Source: Salirhabdus salicampi (GTDB taxonomy: Bacteria > Bacillota > Bacilli > Bacillales > Alkalibacillaceae). From it: a stretch of 64,000 nt of DNA. Below, in pieces: positions 45,891 through 55,510 of the stretch. Position numbers and translations under genes: made by a program. Every line of letters begins with the position of its first letter. Position 1 is the stretch's first letter. The notes under the pieces are model-generated. The model saw only the letters and a list, made by a program, of their open reading frames with translations. It ran no database searches and was not told where the DNA came from. Location of the stretch: the NCBI RefSeq assembly GCF_024259515.1, contig NZ_JANBWE010000002.1, positions 699,526 to 763,525 of the forward strand. The letters run 5' to 3'.

Positions 45891-47993
45891 TTACCAGTTT
45901 TCTAACATTGCTTCCGTCTGCTCACGGTTCATTAATAGTTCCCGTGGTTTACTACCGTTTTGAGGTGTGATAATTCCTAATTGTTCAAGTCGGTCTATTA
46001 ATTTTGCTGCCCGATTATAGCCAACACTAAATTGACGTTGCACCATGGAAGTGCTTGCTTTTTCCATATCGAGTACAAAATCAATTACATCATATAACAA
46101 TTCATCTTCATCGTCCACAAGAGTATTTTGCTCTTCTATCAATTGTTCTTCACGAAATATATATTGGGGTGAAGACTGTTGTCTTAAATATTCTGTAACT
46201 TGTTCAATTTCCTCATCCGATACAAACGCACCTTGTATTCGTGTAGGTTTACCACTTCCATTGGATAAAAAGAGCATATCACCTTTTCCTAACAATTTTT
46301 CTGCCCCGTTCGTATCTATAATCGTTCTAGAATCTACTTGAGAAGACACACTAAACACCATTCGTGTAGGTATGTTGGCCTTAATTAAACCTGTGACAAC
46401 ATCAACTGATGGACGTTGAGTAGCCAATAGCAGATGCATACCACATGCCCTTGCTTTTTGTGCAATCCGGCAAATAGCGTCCTCTACATCTCTCGGTGAT
46501 ACCATCATAAGATCTGCTAATTCATCAATGACAATGACAAGAAAGGGAAGTTTTTCCTCATTGCTTACTTTACGATTATATCGCTCAATATCACGCACCC
46601 CTAGTTGGGCAAACTTTTCATAACGACTTTCCATTTCCTTAACAGCCCATTTTAATGACGTCGTAGCTGCCTTTGCATCTGTAATAACTGGGGCCACTAA
46701 ATGAGGTATATCGTTATAAGGTGCTAACTCCACCATCTTAGGATCAATTAATAGAAATTTGACTTCATCCTCACTTGCCTTAAAAAGAAGGCTTAATAAG
46801 ATCGTATTAATACAGACGCTTTTTCCTGACCCCGTAGCACCAGCGATTAAGCCGTGAGGCATCTTTTGTAAATCCGTGACAACTGTTTCCCCCTCGATGT
46901 CTTTCCCTAAGGCAACAGTCAGAGGGGACGAATGATCCTTAAACTTCGGATCATCTAACAATTCACTTAATCCTACAGGTTCAGGCTCTTGGTTTGGTAC
47001 TTCAATTCCAATTGCATGCTTACCAGGAATCGGGGCTTCCATCCTTATGTCCTTTGCCGCTAAATTAAGTTTTATATCGTCAACGAGTTTCGTAATTTTG
47101 TTAACTTTCACCCCTAGATCAGGCTGTACTTCAAATCTGGTCACAGTCGGTCCTTTCATCACATTCGTCACTTTCGCTTTTACATTGAAATGTTCCAGAG
47201 TTATTTCTAACCGCTCTTTTTGGTCATGAATCCATGTTTGATCTTCATCATCGTTTAAGGGTGCTTCTTTTAGTAAGTGGTATGGAGGCTGCGTTCGCTC
47301 CACACTTTCCTCATGCTTATTAAACATGCGATGTTCCACAACCTTGTCTTGAAAATGTACAATATCTTCATTTTCATTATTCGAATGTGATGTTTGTTCA
47401 CTACTCTCGACAACAGTAGGTTGTTTTTTTACATGCTCTCTTATTGTAGTCGGTGGTTTAATAGGCTTTACCGTGTGATTGTTTTGGGAATGTGGTAGCT
47501 TTTCTTGATTCTCTAGATGGTAACTGCTTCGGTCAACTTGTAAAAATTCCTTCGGATTGATCGTAGTCTCTTCCCTATTATTTTCTTTTTGAACACGTGT
47601 TTCCTTACGAACAAAACTTGGAACTTCTTCTATTTCCTGAATTTCATCGACGAGGGAATGATCCTTTTTCTTTTGAAATCCATATATTGGTGATGGTACA
47701 TCCGTCGGTCTAAATAACGGCCTATCATAGTCTGTGTGCTGTTTATGTTGTTGCACCTTTTCATCCGTCACCGGATAACGGTCTCGTTTCCTACTTTCTT
47801 TATTCGGTCTTTCATCATCCGGGATGATCGGAAAGCGAAATGACCCTTTCTTTGGATACTGATAAGACATTTTCGCTTGAACAATTTTCTTAGCGTTAGA
47901 TGTATCGTCACGTTCATATCCTGTTAATGCGCTACTGTCTTCTTCGTCTTTTAACCAATTTTGTAACCAATGGATTATCCGGTTGACTTTCAT
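45891..47993 (-). CDS. sftA: DNA translocase SftA (FtsK/SpoIIIE family, soluble)
   Basis: About 700 residues. The N-terminus has no membrane helices (KVNRIIHWLQNWLKDEEDS), followed by a long polar linker (about 40-260) and a RecA-like motor: Walker A GATGSGKSVCINTILL, LLIDPKMVELAPYNDIPHLV, Walker B VIVIDELADLMM, then the gamma winged helix (MVQRQFSVGYNRAAKLIDRLEQLGI). Moves DNA off the closing septum. B. subtilis SftA is longer (about 950), the difference being in the linker. ATG 47993 and 47999 both have weak ribosome sites. Confidence 0.93.
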   Translation of the reverse strand: MKVNRIIHWLQNWLKDEEDSSALTGYERDDTSNAKKIVQAKMSYQYPKKGSFRFPIIPDDERPNKESRKRDRYPVTDEKVQQHKQHTDYDRPLFRPTDVPSPIYGFQKKKDHSLVDEIQEIEEVPSFVRKETRVQKENNREETTINPKEFLQVDRSSYHLENQEKLPHSQNNHTVKPIKPPTTIREHVKKQPTVVESSEQTSHSNNENEDIVHFQDKVVEHRMFNKHEESVERTQPPYHLLKEAPLNDDEDQTWIHDQKERLEITLEHFNVKAKVTNVMKGPTVTRFEVQPDLGVKVNKITKLVDDIKLNLAAKDIRMEAPIPGKHAIGIEVPNQEPEPVGLSELLDDPKFKDHSSPLTVALGKDIEGETVVTDLQKMPHGLIAGATGSGKSVCINTILLSLLFKASEDEVKFLLIDPKMVELAPYNDIPHLVAPVITDAKAATTSLKWAVKEMESRYEKFAQLGVRDIERYNRKVSNEEKLPFLVIVIDELADLMMVSPRDVEDAICRIAQKARACGMHLLLATQRPSVDVVTGLIKANIPTRMVFSVSSQVDSRTIIDTNGAEKLLGKGDMLFLSNGSGKPTRIQGAFVSDEEIEQVTEYLRQQSSPQYIFREEQLIEEQNTLVDDEDELLYDVIDFVLDMEKASTSMVQRQFSVGYNRAAKLIDRLEQLGIITPQNGSKPRELLMNREQTEAMLENW

Positions 47994-48032
47994 CCCCATC
48001 ACTCTTTCTTTTCAAAATCTTTATCATAAAGA

Positions 48033-48055
48033 AAAACCGCTTATAAGCGGCTTTT
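48033..48055 (-). terminator. Terminator after ytpR
   Basis: Palindrome CCGCTTATAAGCGG (48037-48050) flanked by AAAA and CTTTT. Confidence 0.7.
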
Positions 48056-48057
48056 CG

Positions 48058-48660
48058 TTAAAATCCATATGGTGCACCTATTTCAGCATTTTCATCCAAT
48101 ACCAAAATCCCTTTTTCTTTTGGTGCGTCTGGTAAATTTAGCTCTTTAGCTGAACAAATCATACCATGTGAAGGGACACCCCTTAATTCCGTCGCCTTAA
48201 TTTGCATTCCACTTGGCATAATGGCTCCTACTTTTGCCACCACTACCTTTTGTCCTTCGTCAACATTCGGGGCACCGCATACAATTTGTAACGTTTCGTC
48301 ACCTACGTCAACTTTACATACACTTAATTTATCAGCATTTTCATGTTGCACTTTTTCTTTCACTAGGCCAACAACAAACCTCGGTGATAAATCAACATCA
48401 ATCTTTTCGTCTAATCCGTTCTGTTTGAAAACGTCATGAATCTGCGTTAAAAATTTCTCGGTAATCTCTACCGGACTATTTTTTATAGTTAAATATTTTG
48501 ATGCTTGAAAAATATTATAGCCTACTACTTCATTCTGTTCCGTATCAATTATTTTGACAACATCTCCATATGTCTCATAAGAACGGAACAATTGGTTCCC
48601 ATCCTTTACTGGGATTACGAGTACATCTCCAATGCCACCTCTGTTATAAAAAGCTTGCAT
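48058..48660 (-). CDS. ytpR: YtpR tRNA-binding-domain protein
   Basis: 200 residues: N-terminal DUF4479 domain (about 1-85) and a C-terminal tRNA-binding (EMAP/Trbp111-like) OB fold from about 95: FVVGLVKEKVQHENADKLSVCKVDVGDE and VCGAPNVDEGQKVVVAKVGAIMPSGMQIK. This domain also forms the PheT N-terminus. RNA-binding role inferred. It follows ytpQ closely on the same strand, as in B. subtilis. Confidence 0.92.
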   Translation of the reverse strand: MQAFYNRGGIGDVLVIPVKDGNQLFRSYETYGDVVKIIDTEQNEVVGYNIFQASKYLTIKNSPVEITEKFLTQIHDVFKQNGLDEKIDVDLSPRFVVGLVKEKVQHENADKLSVCKVDVGDETLQIVCGAPNVDEGQKVVVAKVGAIMPSGMQIKATELRGVPSHGMICSAKELNLPDAPKEKGILVLDENAEIGAPYGF

Positions 48661-48677
48661 AGTACGTTCTCCTTTTC

Positions 48678-49490
48678 TTATTCGTTTTCCTCTTTTTTAC
48701 GATTTTTTGCCATAATAAAGATTGGATTTAACTGTTTTTCTTCATAGAGAAATGCTAATGACGTAATAGGGACACGCCCTTCTGCAAAAAATTGCATAGT
48801 CATTTGAGCCAATATATCGTAACCTGTCGGGTTCTTCACATCAACAAAAATGCAGACGTCTTGATGTGGAACGGCTATTGCCAATTCTCCCTCCGTCTTT
48901 TCTTCCATCTCTTCCAGCAATGATTCATTTAAAATACGACTCGCGTCATACCCATCTTTAGTCGCGATGAAGTAAAAGGTATTTCCGGCAACCTCATCTT
49001 TTTTTATAGGTGTTGATAATGATCGAATATTAAATTTCGCCACTTCTTTAATACGTTCTTCAGTCCACTGTTCTTGTTCCAACATCTTTTTATCTATTAA
49101 ACGGTATGATTTCCCTAAATCTAACGCATAGAAAATGCGTGTTTCAGCCGTATGTTCAGAGTAAATTAATTCTTTTTCATTTTTCGTTTCGATTGGAAAT
49201 GAAGTAGAACGAATGACAGGAAGGATTTGCTTTTCCTTTCCAGATAAGTTTTGTTCATCGTGCATAACGTGAAGTGCTTCTGCGATGTAATCAACAATTT
49301 CATCGACTGCCTTCTCTTTTCGTTCTTCCCATTTGGCTATAATACCTGGTAACGATATATCAATTCCCATCTTCGTATCTTTCCATTCAATTCGTAACGT
49401 ATCTTTATCCTTATTAAATACTGTTTTCCATTGCTCATTTTGCAAACGACTTTCTAGTAGCCGTTTCATTTTAATACTTGTCATTTTCAT
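48678..49490 (-). CDS. ytpQ: DUF1444 family protein YtpQ
   Basis: 270 residues, soluble, no recognised catalytic motif; YtpQ/DUF1444 signature features are [31 protein letters not shown] near the start and [31 protein letters not shown] near the end. AAGGAGG eight bases before ATG 49490. Upstream of ytpR in one probable operon. The thioredoxin-like gene ytpP that usually precedes it in B. subtilis is not present here. Confidence 0.88.
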   Translation of the reverse strand: MKMTSIKMKRLLESRLQNEQWKTVFNKDKDTLRIEWKDTKMGIDISLPGIIAKWEERKEKAVDEIVDYIAEALHVMHDEQNLSGKEKQILPVIRSTSFPIETKNEKELIYSEHTAETRIFYALDLGKSYRLIDKKMLEQEQWTEERIKEVAKFNIRSLSTPIKKDEVAGNTFYFIATKDGYDASRILNESLLEEMEEKTEGELAIAVPHQDVCIFVDVKNPTGYDILAQMTMQFFAEGRVPITSLAFLYEEKQLNPIFIMAKNRKKEENE

Positions 49491-49589
49491 TTATGATTCC
49501 TCCTTCTTAAAGATGGAAGGAAAATGAACTACATGTTATTGTAGCACGAAAGAACTGCTTAAAAAAGTGAATGAGAATGCCTTCTACTA

Positions 49590-50609
49590 TCACTCGTTTA
49601 ATGTTAATTTCATATCCCCTTGTTTAATCCACCCTATTCTTCTTAACCATTCTGATAGTATCAAACTAATGACGGCAGGACCAACAATATGTAATAGTAA
49701 AATAATCCAAACGTTCTCCCAAGATAATCCCATTGTTTCAAGTGTCATTAATTGACCTACAAATCCACTAGTCCCCATTCCTGCACCATATGCGTTATTC
49801 TCCAATTGAAACCAAACTGTTGAGAACGGAGCTAATATAATTCCAGCAACCGTAGGCGGTATGAGAATAATCGGTTTTCGAATAACATTCGCTATTTGTA
49901 ACATCGAGGTACCTATCCCCTGGGCAATTAGACCTCCAAATCCATTCTCTCGGTAACTGCTAATGGCAAAACCAACCATTTGGGCAGAACATCCTATTGT
50001 CGCTGCTCCAGCAGCTAATCCATTTAAATCTAACATAATTGCTATAGCTGCACTTGATATAGGGGCTGTTAACGCCAAGCCCATTAAAACCGCTACAAGA
50101 ATTCCCATTATAAACGGACGTTGAGTTGTAGCCCACTCGATTGTACTTCCGAACCCAATCATAAAGCTATTAATATATGGGCCAACAAATGACCCAACCA
50201 TATACCCCGTGAAAATGGTGACAAAGGGGGTTATAAGAATATCCACTTTTGTTTCTTGACTAACCACTTTCCCTACTTCAATGGAAACAAGGGCAGCTAA
50301 AAAACTTCCAGCAGGTCCACCTAATTCCGCTCCGAAAGCACCACTAAATAATGCTGAAAACAACACAAGCGGCGGAGCTTTTAAAGCGTAAGCAATCGCA
50401 ACTCCAATTGCTCCTCCCCAAACCTTCTTGTCCATTGCAAATGAACCCATTTCAATAAATGTTTCATTAGAAAATTCATTACCAATCGTTTGAATAATAA
50501 GCCCAATAATTAAAGATGAGAACAGACCAAGGGCCATATAACTTAAAGCTTTTACAAAATAGTCTTTTAAAGAAAGTGTAACACCTTTTCTTTGTAAAAA
50601 TGCTTTCAT
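49590..50609 (-). CDS. PTS EIIC-like integral membrane protein (PTS_EIIC_2 family)
   Basis: 339 residues with about nine or ten hydrophobic segments and Gly/Ala-rich turns. The N-terminus KGVTLSLKDYFVKALSYMALGLFSSLIIGLIIQTIG and the GGPAGSFLAALVSIEVGKVVS and APISSAAIAIMLDLNGLAAGAATIGCSAQMVGFA stretches fit the PTS_EIIC_2 group. No EIIA or EIIB gene is near, so sugar phosphotransfer is doubtful; a transport or sensory role is possible. It is an insertion between ytpQ and the lipoprotein gene relative to B. subtilis. Confidence 0.78.
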   Translation of the reverse strand: MKAFLQRKGVTLSLKDYFVKALSYMALGLFSSLIIGLIIQTIGNEFSNETFIEMGSFAMDKKVWGGAIGVAIAYALKAPPLVLFSALFSGAFGAELGGPAGSFLAALVSIEVGKVVSQETKVDILITPFVTIFTGYMVGSFVGPYINSFMIGFGSTIEWATTQRPFIMGILVAVLMGLALTAPISSAAIAIMLDLNGLAAGAATIGCSAQMVGFAISSYRENGFGGLIAQGIGTSMLQIANVIRKPIILIPPTVAGIILAPFSTVWFQLENNAYGAGMGTSGFVGQLMTLETMGLSWENVWIILLLHIVGPAVISLILSEWLRRIGWIKQGDMKLTLNE

Positions 50610-50702
50610 CCGTATCCCCCTTCTCCCTTCCGAATTATCATAACGAATTATTCTATGAAAAACAACGCCCTTCTACATCTTTATCCACTAGCCTATAAGA
50701 AA

Positions 50703-50728
50703 AAAGCAACACCATTAGGTATTGCTTT
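50703..50728 (-). terminator. Terminator after the lipoprotein gene
   Basis: Arms AAAGCAACACC and GGTATTGCTTT with one mismatch and a four-base loop. Confidence 0.65.
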
Positions 50729-51230
50729 CATTTAAAACGACAGAACGTACAATTCTCATCATTTTTTCTGCTTCTTCTTCCAAGTCTGCTTTATTCGTTA
50801 ACGTTTTTAACTTGACTCCGCCAATGCCAACTTGTAGGTCATACATATCTTCCGTTTTATAAGGTAAAACGGATATATACCCAAAACGGTCATTCTCTTG
50901 GAAGGATTTTAACAGTAGATGATTTTCTTCCTTCTCAACCTCTTGATAGAGTAATTGACTCATCTCATTTTCAAATTGGCTGTAAAATAGAAGATATGTA
51001 CCACCTTTAGATTCTAATACGACATTGTTATCAGAACTTCCCTTAATTTCTAATTCCTCTGGAAGATACAACGTCACGTCATCGATGGTCTGATTTGTTT
51101 CAACAGGTTTATCCTTAAAAACTGCTTCTGCAGACTCTTCTGCATTTTTCAAGACCTGTTCTTCAGACAATAATGAACAACCAGCGAGAATGACAAACAA
51201 AATTAACAATAAATATTTATATCGGTACAT
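50715..51230 (-). CDS. Predicted lipoprotein (171 aa)
   Basis: Signal peptide with lipobox LAGC (lipidated Cys18), then a soluble, acidic domain of about 150 residues (YLPEELEIKGSSDNNVVLESKGGTYLLFYSQFENEMSQ). Anchored on the outer face of the membrane. No family recognised. It diverges from ytoQ. Monocistronic with a terminator overlapping its last codons. Confidence 0.75.
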   Translation of the reverse strand: MYRYKYLLLILFVILAGCSLLSEEQVLKNAEESAEAVFKDKPVETNQTIDDVTLYLPEELEIKGSSDNNVVLESKGGTYLLFYSQFENEMSQLLYQEVEKEENHLLLKSFQENDRFGYISVLPYKTEDMYDLQVGIGGVKLKTLTNKADLEEEAEKMMRIVRSVVLNESNT

Positions 51231-51371
51231 ATGTTATATTCCCTCCACACGATCACAAACTCTAGTATTCTATGATGTCTTTAATATAATCATACTACGG
51301 AATGAACATTTGACAAGGGGGGATTTTATATGGATGATTATGGTAGATAAAAGCTGAGGAGGTACGAACAT

Positions 51372-51812
51372 ATGGAACTAACTGTTTATTTAGCTGGCCA
51401 AATTCATGACAATTGGCGTGAAGAGGTAAAGACAAAAGCAAGGAAAAAAGGGTTACCTTTAACATTTGTTGGTCCCCAGGAAAATCATGATTTATCAGAC
51501 AAAATTGGTGAAGATATTTTAGGAGAGCAACCAAATGCTCTCTATCGGGATGATACCGCATCGAGCATAAACAATTTACGTACACAGGTTTTATTACATA
51601 AGTCTGATGTCGTCATTGCTTTATTTGGTGAAAAGTACAAACAGTGGAATACAGCGATGGATGCGAGTATGGCCGTTTCTTTACAAAAACCATTAATATT
51701 AATTCGTCCAGAGGGATTAATACATCCTCTAAAAGAACTATCCAACCGGGCTAACGTAACTGTGGAAACCGTTGACCAAGCCCTACAAGCATTAGAATAT
51801 ATTTATCGTTAA
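51372..51812 (+). CDS. ytoQ: YtoQ family protein
   Basis: 146 residues with a nucleoside 2-deoxyribosyltransferase-like alpha/beta fold: TVYLAGQIHDNWREEVK near the start, LLHKSDVVIALFGEKYKQWNTAMDASMAVSL in the middle. The DAS(M) stretch is like the N-deoxyribosyltransferase signature. Enzymatic role unproven. GAGGAGG nine bases before the ATG. Confidence 0.9.
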   Translation: MELTVYLAGQIHDNWREEVKTKARKKGLPLTFVGPQENHDLSDKIGEDILGEQPNALYRDDTASSINNLRTQVLLHKSDVVIALFGEKYKQWNTAMDASMAVSLQKPLILIRPEGLIHPLKELSNRANVTVETVDQALQALEYIYR

Positions 51813-51819
51813 TATAATA

Positions 51820-51852
51820 AAAAAAGCGGGGACATTATGTCCCCGCTTTTTT
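51820..51852. terminator. Bidirectional terminator after ytoQ
   Basis: Perfect fifteen-base stem (AAAAAAGCGGGGACA and its complement) with a TTA loop. Confidence 0.92.
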
Positions 51853-52354
51853 ATCGGTTAGCAAATTCAAATTGACCTTTTAACAATTTTACTACATGTT
51901 CAAACATTTCTGCCCGATTCACATATTCATTTGTAAATACGCCAATCGCTCCTTCTTTTTTCCTAACCTCTACTCGTTGCTCGTACTCGTCCATAATTTC
52001 CCCAAGTTCTTTCCCTTTTTCGAGTTTAGCTACGACTTCATCGGGAAGAGGAATTCGGGCACCACCTGCTGTATATACATTCTGCTCTCGATCAACAAGG
52101 GCTCCCCAGTTACATAGGTAGGATTGACCGCCCATTTCCATAATGCCACCCTCTAAACCGATCCCAATTGCATCTTTTGCTGATTGAGCACACTCTCTTG
52201 CTCGATTAATTGCCCCTTCCAACGTTTCTTCATCAGAAAAAGGTTGGGAGGATACTTTTGATTCAACTGGATTGCCCTTTACCTCATCATTTGAAAAGAC
52301 CGCCTCGACCGCTTGAATTTTAGTCGGGTTTTGTGAACCGACGATCACTTTCAT
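51851..52354 (-). CDS. DUF84 inosine/xanthosine triphosphatase-like protein
   Basis: 167 residues of the YjjX/DUF84 family: GSQNPTKIQAVEAVF at the N-terminus, SSQPFSDEETLEGAINRARECA, and AIGIGLEGGIMEM, which carry the substrate and metal contacts. Such proteins remove ITP/XTP from the nucleotide pool. Its stop abuts the shared terminator. It follows ytoP on the same strand (43 bases). Confidence 0.88.
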   Translation of the reverse strand: MKVIVGSQNPTKIQAVEAVFSNDEVKGNPVESKVSSQPFSDEETLEGAINRARECAQSAKDAIGIGLEGGIMEMGGQSYLCNWGALVDREQNVYTAGGARIPLPDEVVAKLEKGKELGEIMDEYEQRVEVRKKEGAIGVFTNEYVNRAEMFEHVVKLLKGQFEFANR

Positions 52355-52397
52355 GTTCTCATCCTTTCTTGGACGGATGTGTCTTTCATCTCATTAT

Positions 52398-53465
52398 TTA
52401 TCCGTTTTTACGTATTTGTTCCACAGTATTTGCATCAGTTGTCCTGACAAGATTTACGAGTAACTCCTTTGCCGCTGCATAATCATCTACATGTACAATA
52501 GATGCATGTGTATGAATATAACGTGAACATACACCAATTACAGCTGAAGGAACTCCTTCGTTCGCGATGTGAACACGTCCTGCATCGGTCCCGCCTTGTG
52601 AGATAAAATATTGGTAAGGTATATTTTTTGATTCCGCTGTATCCAATACAAAGTCACGGATACCTCGGTGTGTCACCATCGAACGGTCTAGAATTCTAAT
52701 AAGTGCACCTTTTCCCAAATGGCCAAATTCCTTCTCATCACCAGTCATATCATTGGCAGGAGAAGCATCTAAAGCATAAAATATATCTGGCTGTATCATA
52801 TTAGCAGCCGTTTGGGCTCCACGTAAACCCACTTCCTCTTGCACTGTTGCACCAGAAATTAATTCGTTAGGCAACGTTTCGCCTTGCAGCTCTTTTAGCA
52901 ATTCAATAGATAATCCACAACCGTAACGGTTATCCCAAGCTTTTGCCATAATCTTTTTCTCATTAGCCATCGGTGTAAACGGACAAATAGGTACGATTTG
53001 TTGCCCTGGTTTAATACCTATGCGCTCGGCATCTTCTTTATCGTCAGCCCCAATATCTATTAGCATATTTTTCATTTCCATCGGTTTCTTCCGTTGTTCT
53101 TCAGTTAAATTATGAGGAGGGATAGATCCAATTACCCCAGTTACAGGACCATTATCTGTAATGATTTGTACACGTTGGGCCAGCAATACTTGACTCCACC
53201 ATCCACCTAACGTCTGAAAACGCAGCATACCATTTTTCGTAATTTGTGTAACCATGAACCCGACTTCATCCATATGGCCAGCAACCATTACTTTCGGACC
53301 GTTACCCTTTTTAACCCCGAACACTCCACCTAAGCGATCTTGGATAATGTCATCAGAGTACTTTTCAAGCTCACTTTTCATAAATTGACGAACAGCATGT
53401 TCATTACCAGGTGCCCCCGGTAATTCTGTTAATGTACGAAATAAATTTAATGTATCTTTGTTCAT
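52398..53465 (-). CDS. ytoP: M42 family glutamyl/leucyl-type aminopeptidase YtoP
   Basis: 355 residues. Metal-binding motifs: [12 protein letters not shown] (His and Asp), [10 protein letters not shown], the catalytic Glu pair in [17 protein letters not shown], and the late His in [11 protein letters not shown]. Forms dodecameric tetrahedral aminopeptidases in this family. GGAGTGG precedes the ATG. Co-oriented with the downstream ITPase-like gene. Confidence 0.93.
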   Translation of the reverse strand: MNKDTLNLFRTLTELPGAPGNEHAVRQFMKSELEKYSDDIIQDRLGGVFGVKKGNGPKVMVAGHMDEVGFMVTQITKNGMLRFQTLGGWWSQVLLAQRVQIITDNGPVTGVIGSIPPHNLTEEQRKKPMEMKNMLIDIGADDKEDAERIGIKPGQQIVPICPFTPMANEKKIMAKAWDNRYGCGLSIELLKELQGETLPNELISGATVQEEVGLRGAQTAANMIQPDIFYALDASPANDMTGDEKEFGHLGKGALIRILDRSMVTHRGIRDFVLDTAESKNIPYQYFISQGGTDAGRVHIANEGVPSAVIGVCSRYIHTHASIVHVDDYAAAKELLVNLVRTTDANTVEQIRKNG

Positions 53466-53557
53466 ATATGTACCACTCCATTCATATTTAGCATTTCGAT
53501 TTTATTACGTTCTTCGTTATACTAAGTATATCCTATTATGACACAAGGAGAGATTTT

Positions 53558-53872
53558 ATGCGCTTAAAGCGGTTCATTGTTTTATTGTCTTTCGTGGTTG
53601 GAATTGTATTTTTCACATTCTGGAACAGACGAAATGTCATAACTCCAGAAGCAGCGTTACAACTCGCCAAAAGAGATATAAAACGACACTTTCGAGTTGT
53701 TCACGGTGCTTGGATCTACATGAATACACTACCTTATGACAATGATGGCGTAACAAAAGACGTATATTACGGGGGCGTTACGATTGAATCCGATGAAACA
53801 TCATATCAAATCGGGTTTTACGTAGATCAACAAACAGGTGATATCGTTCATATGTTTGAAATAAGTGATTAA
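53558..53872 (+). CDS. Small exported PepSY-like protein (104 aa)
   Basis: N-terminal signal or anchor (about 4-21, [17 protein letters not shown]), then a PepSY-like domain: [18 protein letters not shown] and the closing strand [20 protein letters not shown]. subtilis carries a similar small gene beside ytoP (ytzB, from memory). AAGGAGAG precedes the ATG. Its last four bases overlap the convergent ytnP. Probable inhibitor-like or binding domain outside the membrane; function unknown. Confidence 0.8.
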   Translation: MRLKRFIVLLSFVVGIVFFTFWNRRNVITPEAALQLAKRDIKRHFRVVHGAWIYMNTLPYDNDGVTKDVYYGGVTIESDETSYQIGFYVDQQTGDIVHMFEISD

Positions 53873-54711
53873 CGGTTTCGTTTCACATCGGCGACAACAT
53901 CACCATTTTCATTAAACTGAAGAGCGCGGTAATATGCGTCATGGTAAAACGTATACCATGCATTTGTATTGTAACCGATATTCATCCACTTTTGTTTCTG
54001 TTCAATTGATGTCATCGGATAATCATCATATGCCAATACCCATAGCACATTTTGATGAGCATGTGTTGGCATTAAATCTGCCATATGTATGAATTTGTCA
54101 TCACCATCTTGAAAGAACAAAATTGAATGACCGTTACTATGACCCCCGGTGTGAATCATTGTTAATCCTGGAGCAATTTCCAGCTCATCTTCAAATGTTT
54201 GTACTTGATTTTGAATTGGCTTCCAATTTTGCTCCCAATATGTATGTTTCGAACGAATATTTGGATTTCTCATTTCTTCCCATTCCACAGAGGATGTATA
54301 GATTGTAGCATTAGGAAAAGCAGAAGTTAATTCTTCCCCCTCCCACTTCGTTAAACCATTGGCATGGTCATAGTGTAAATGGGTCATGAAAACACCGTCT
54401 ATATCATCAGGAATTAATGACAAAGCCTTTAAATCACTCTCAATATTTGATTGCTCTTGAACACCAAAATTACGTATTTGTTTTTCGGTTAACTTATTCT
54501 GACCAATTCCCGTTTCAATGATGAAGTTTTTTCCATCTAATTGACATAAAATAGGGTCTGTCCTTAACTCAATTTGGTTTTTTTCATTATGTGGATATTT
54601 TTTACTCCAAAGTGGTTTCGGTACAACACCAAACATCGCGCCTCCGTCTAAGTGTGTTACACCACCATTCAACCAAGTCAATTTTGCTCGGCCAATTTGC
54701 AGGCTTTCCAT
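53869..54711 (-). CDS. ytnP: Metallo-beta-lactamase-fold N-acyl homoserine lactonase YtnP
   Basis: About 280 residues. Zinc motif [12 protein letters not shown] (HxHxDH), further ligands in [15 protein letters not shown], and Asp in [13 protein letters not shown]. Matches YtnP, a quorum-quenching-type lactonase in B. subtilis. The TTG at 54723 directly abuts AAGGAGG, so ATG 54711 (12-base spacer) is taken. Convergent with the PepSY gene. Confidence 0.9.
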   Translation of the reverse strand: MESLQIGRAKLTWLNGGVTHLDGGAMFGVVPKPLWSKKYPHNEKNQIELRTDPILCQLDGKNFIIETGIGQNKLTEKQIRNFGVQEQSNIESDLKALSLIPDDIDGVFMTHLHYDHANGLTKWEGEELTSAFPNATIYTSSVEWEEMRNPNIRSKHTYWEQNWKPIQNQVQTFEDELEIAPGLTMIHTGGHSNGHSILFFQDGDDKFIHMADLMPTHAHQNVLWVLAYDDYPMTSIEQKQKWMNIGYNTNAWYTFYHDAYYRALQFNENGDVVADVKRNR

Positions 54712-54777
54712 TTCAAAATCCAACCTCCTTATGAGCAGACTACTTTCAAGTTTATCATAAGGAGACTGAATGTGACA

Positions 54778-55419
54778 CTACTCAGTGAATCGGGCTCGAC
54801 AACGATAAATTGGTTGTCCTTGTTTGGAAAACTTCTCTTCATACTCTGTCATAACATTTAGCGGATCATGTAACTCATGCAAATTTAAAGTAACCTCTTC
54901 AAGTACCATCCCAAACTGAGAAAAACTTACGACAGAATACTCAAATAGCCCCTTATTATCTGTTTTCATTACAATTTGGCTTCCACGTTTCATAATATGC
55001 TGATATTGCTCTAAAAATAAAGAATAGGTTAAACGGCGTTTTTCATGACGGTTTTTGGGCCAAGGATCAGAGAAATTCAGGTATATTAGATCAATTTCAT
55101 GCTTTGAAAACATATCACGCAAATCGATGGCGTTGTCATTAATTAATCTTACATTGTCAACTTCCGCATCCTTGACTTTTTGCACAGCATTCACAATAAC
55201 ACTTTTTGCACGTTCCATTCCTATGAAATTTACATCTGGGTGTTGTTTTGCCATATTAGCAATAAACTGGCCTTTACCAGTACCAATTTCTAAGTGGATT
55301 GGTTTATCATTTTGGAAAGCATGTTTCCAGCTTCCTTTATATGAACTGGCTGATGATACGACAATATCGTCGTTTTCTTTTAAAAAATCATCAGCCCACG
55401 GTTTATTTCTTAATCTCAT
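54778..55419 (-). CDS. trmB: tRNA (guanine-N7)-methyltransferase TrmB
   Basis: 213 residues, normal for TrmB; methylates G46 in the tRNA variable loop. SAM motif I LEIGTGKGQFIANMAKQHP, IGMERAKSV (motif II), and the family motif YLNFSDPWPKNRHEKRRLT. Several adjacent starts exist; ATG 55419, six bases after GAGGTG, is chosen. Downstream of ytmP, as in B. subtilis. Confidence 0.96.
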   Translation of the reverse strand: MRLRNKPWADDFLKENDDIVVSSASSYKGSWKHAFQNDKPIHLEIGTGKGQFIANMAKQHPDVNFIGMERAKSVIVNAVQKVKDAEVDNVRLINDNAIDLRDMFSKHEIDLIYLNFSDPWPKNRHEKRRLTYSLFLEQYQHIMKRGSQIVMKTDNKGLFEYSVVSFSQFGMVLEEVTLNLHELHDPLNVMTEYEEKFSKQGQPIYRCRARFTE

Positions 55420-55476
55420 CATCCACACCTCTATTCGTTATATACAATACAATCAAAAATGAAAGAAAAGAGTAAA

Positions 55477-55503
55477 AAAGTTGGTAGTTTCCCACCAACT
55501 TTT
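55477..55503 (-). terminator. Terminator after ytmP
   Basis: Ten-base stem AAAAGTTGGT / ACCAACTTTT with an eight-base loop. Confidence 0.8.
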
Positions 55504-55510
55504 AAGGTTA

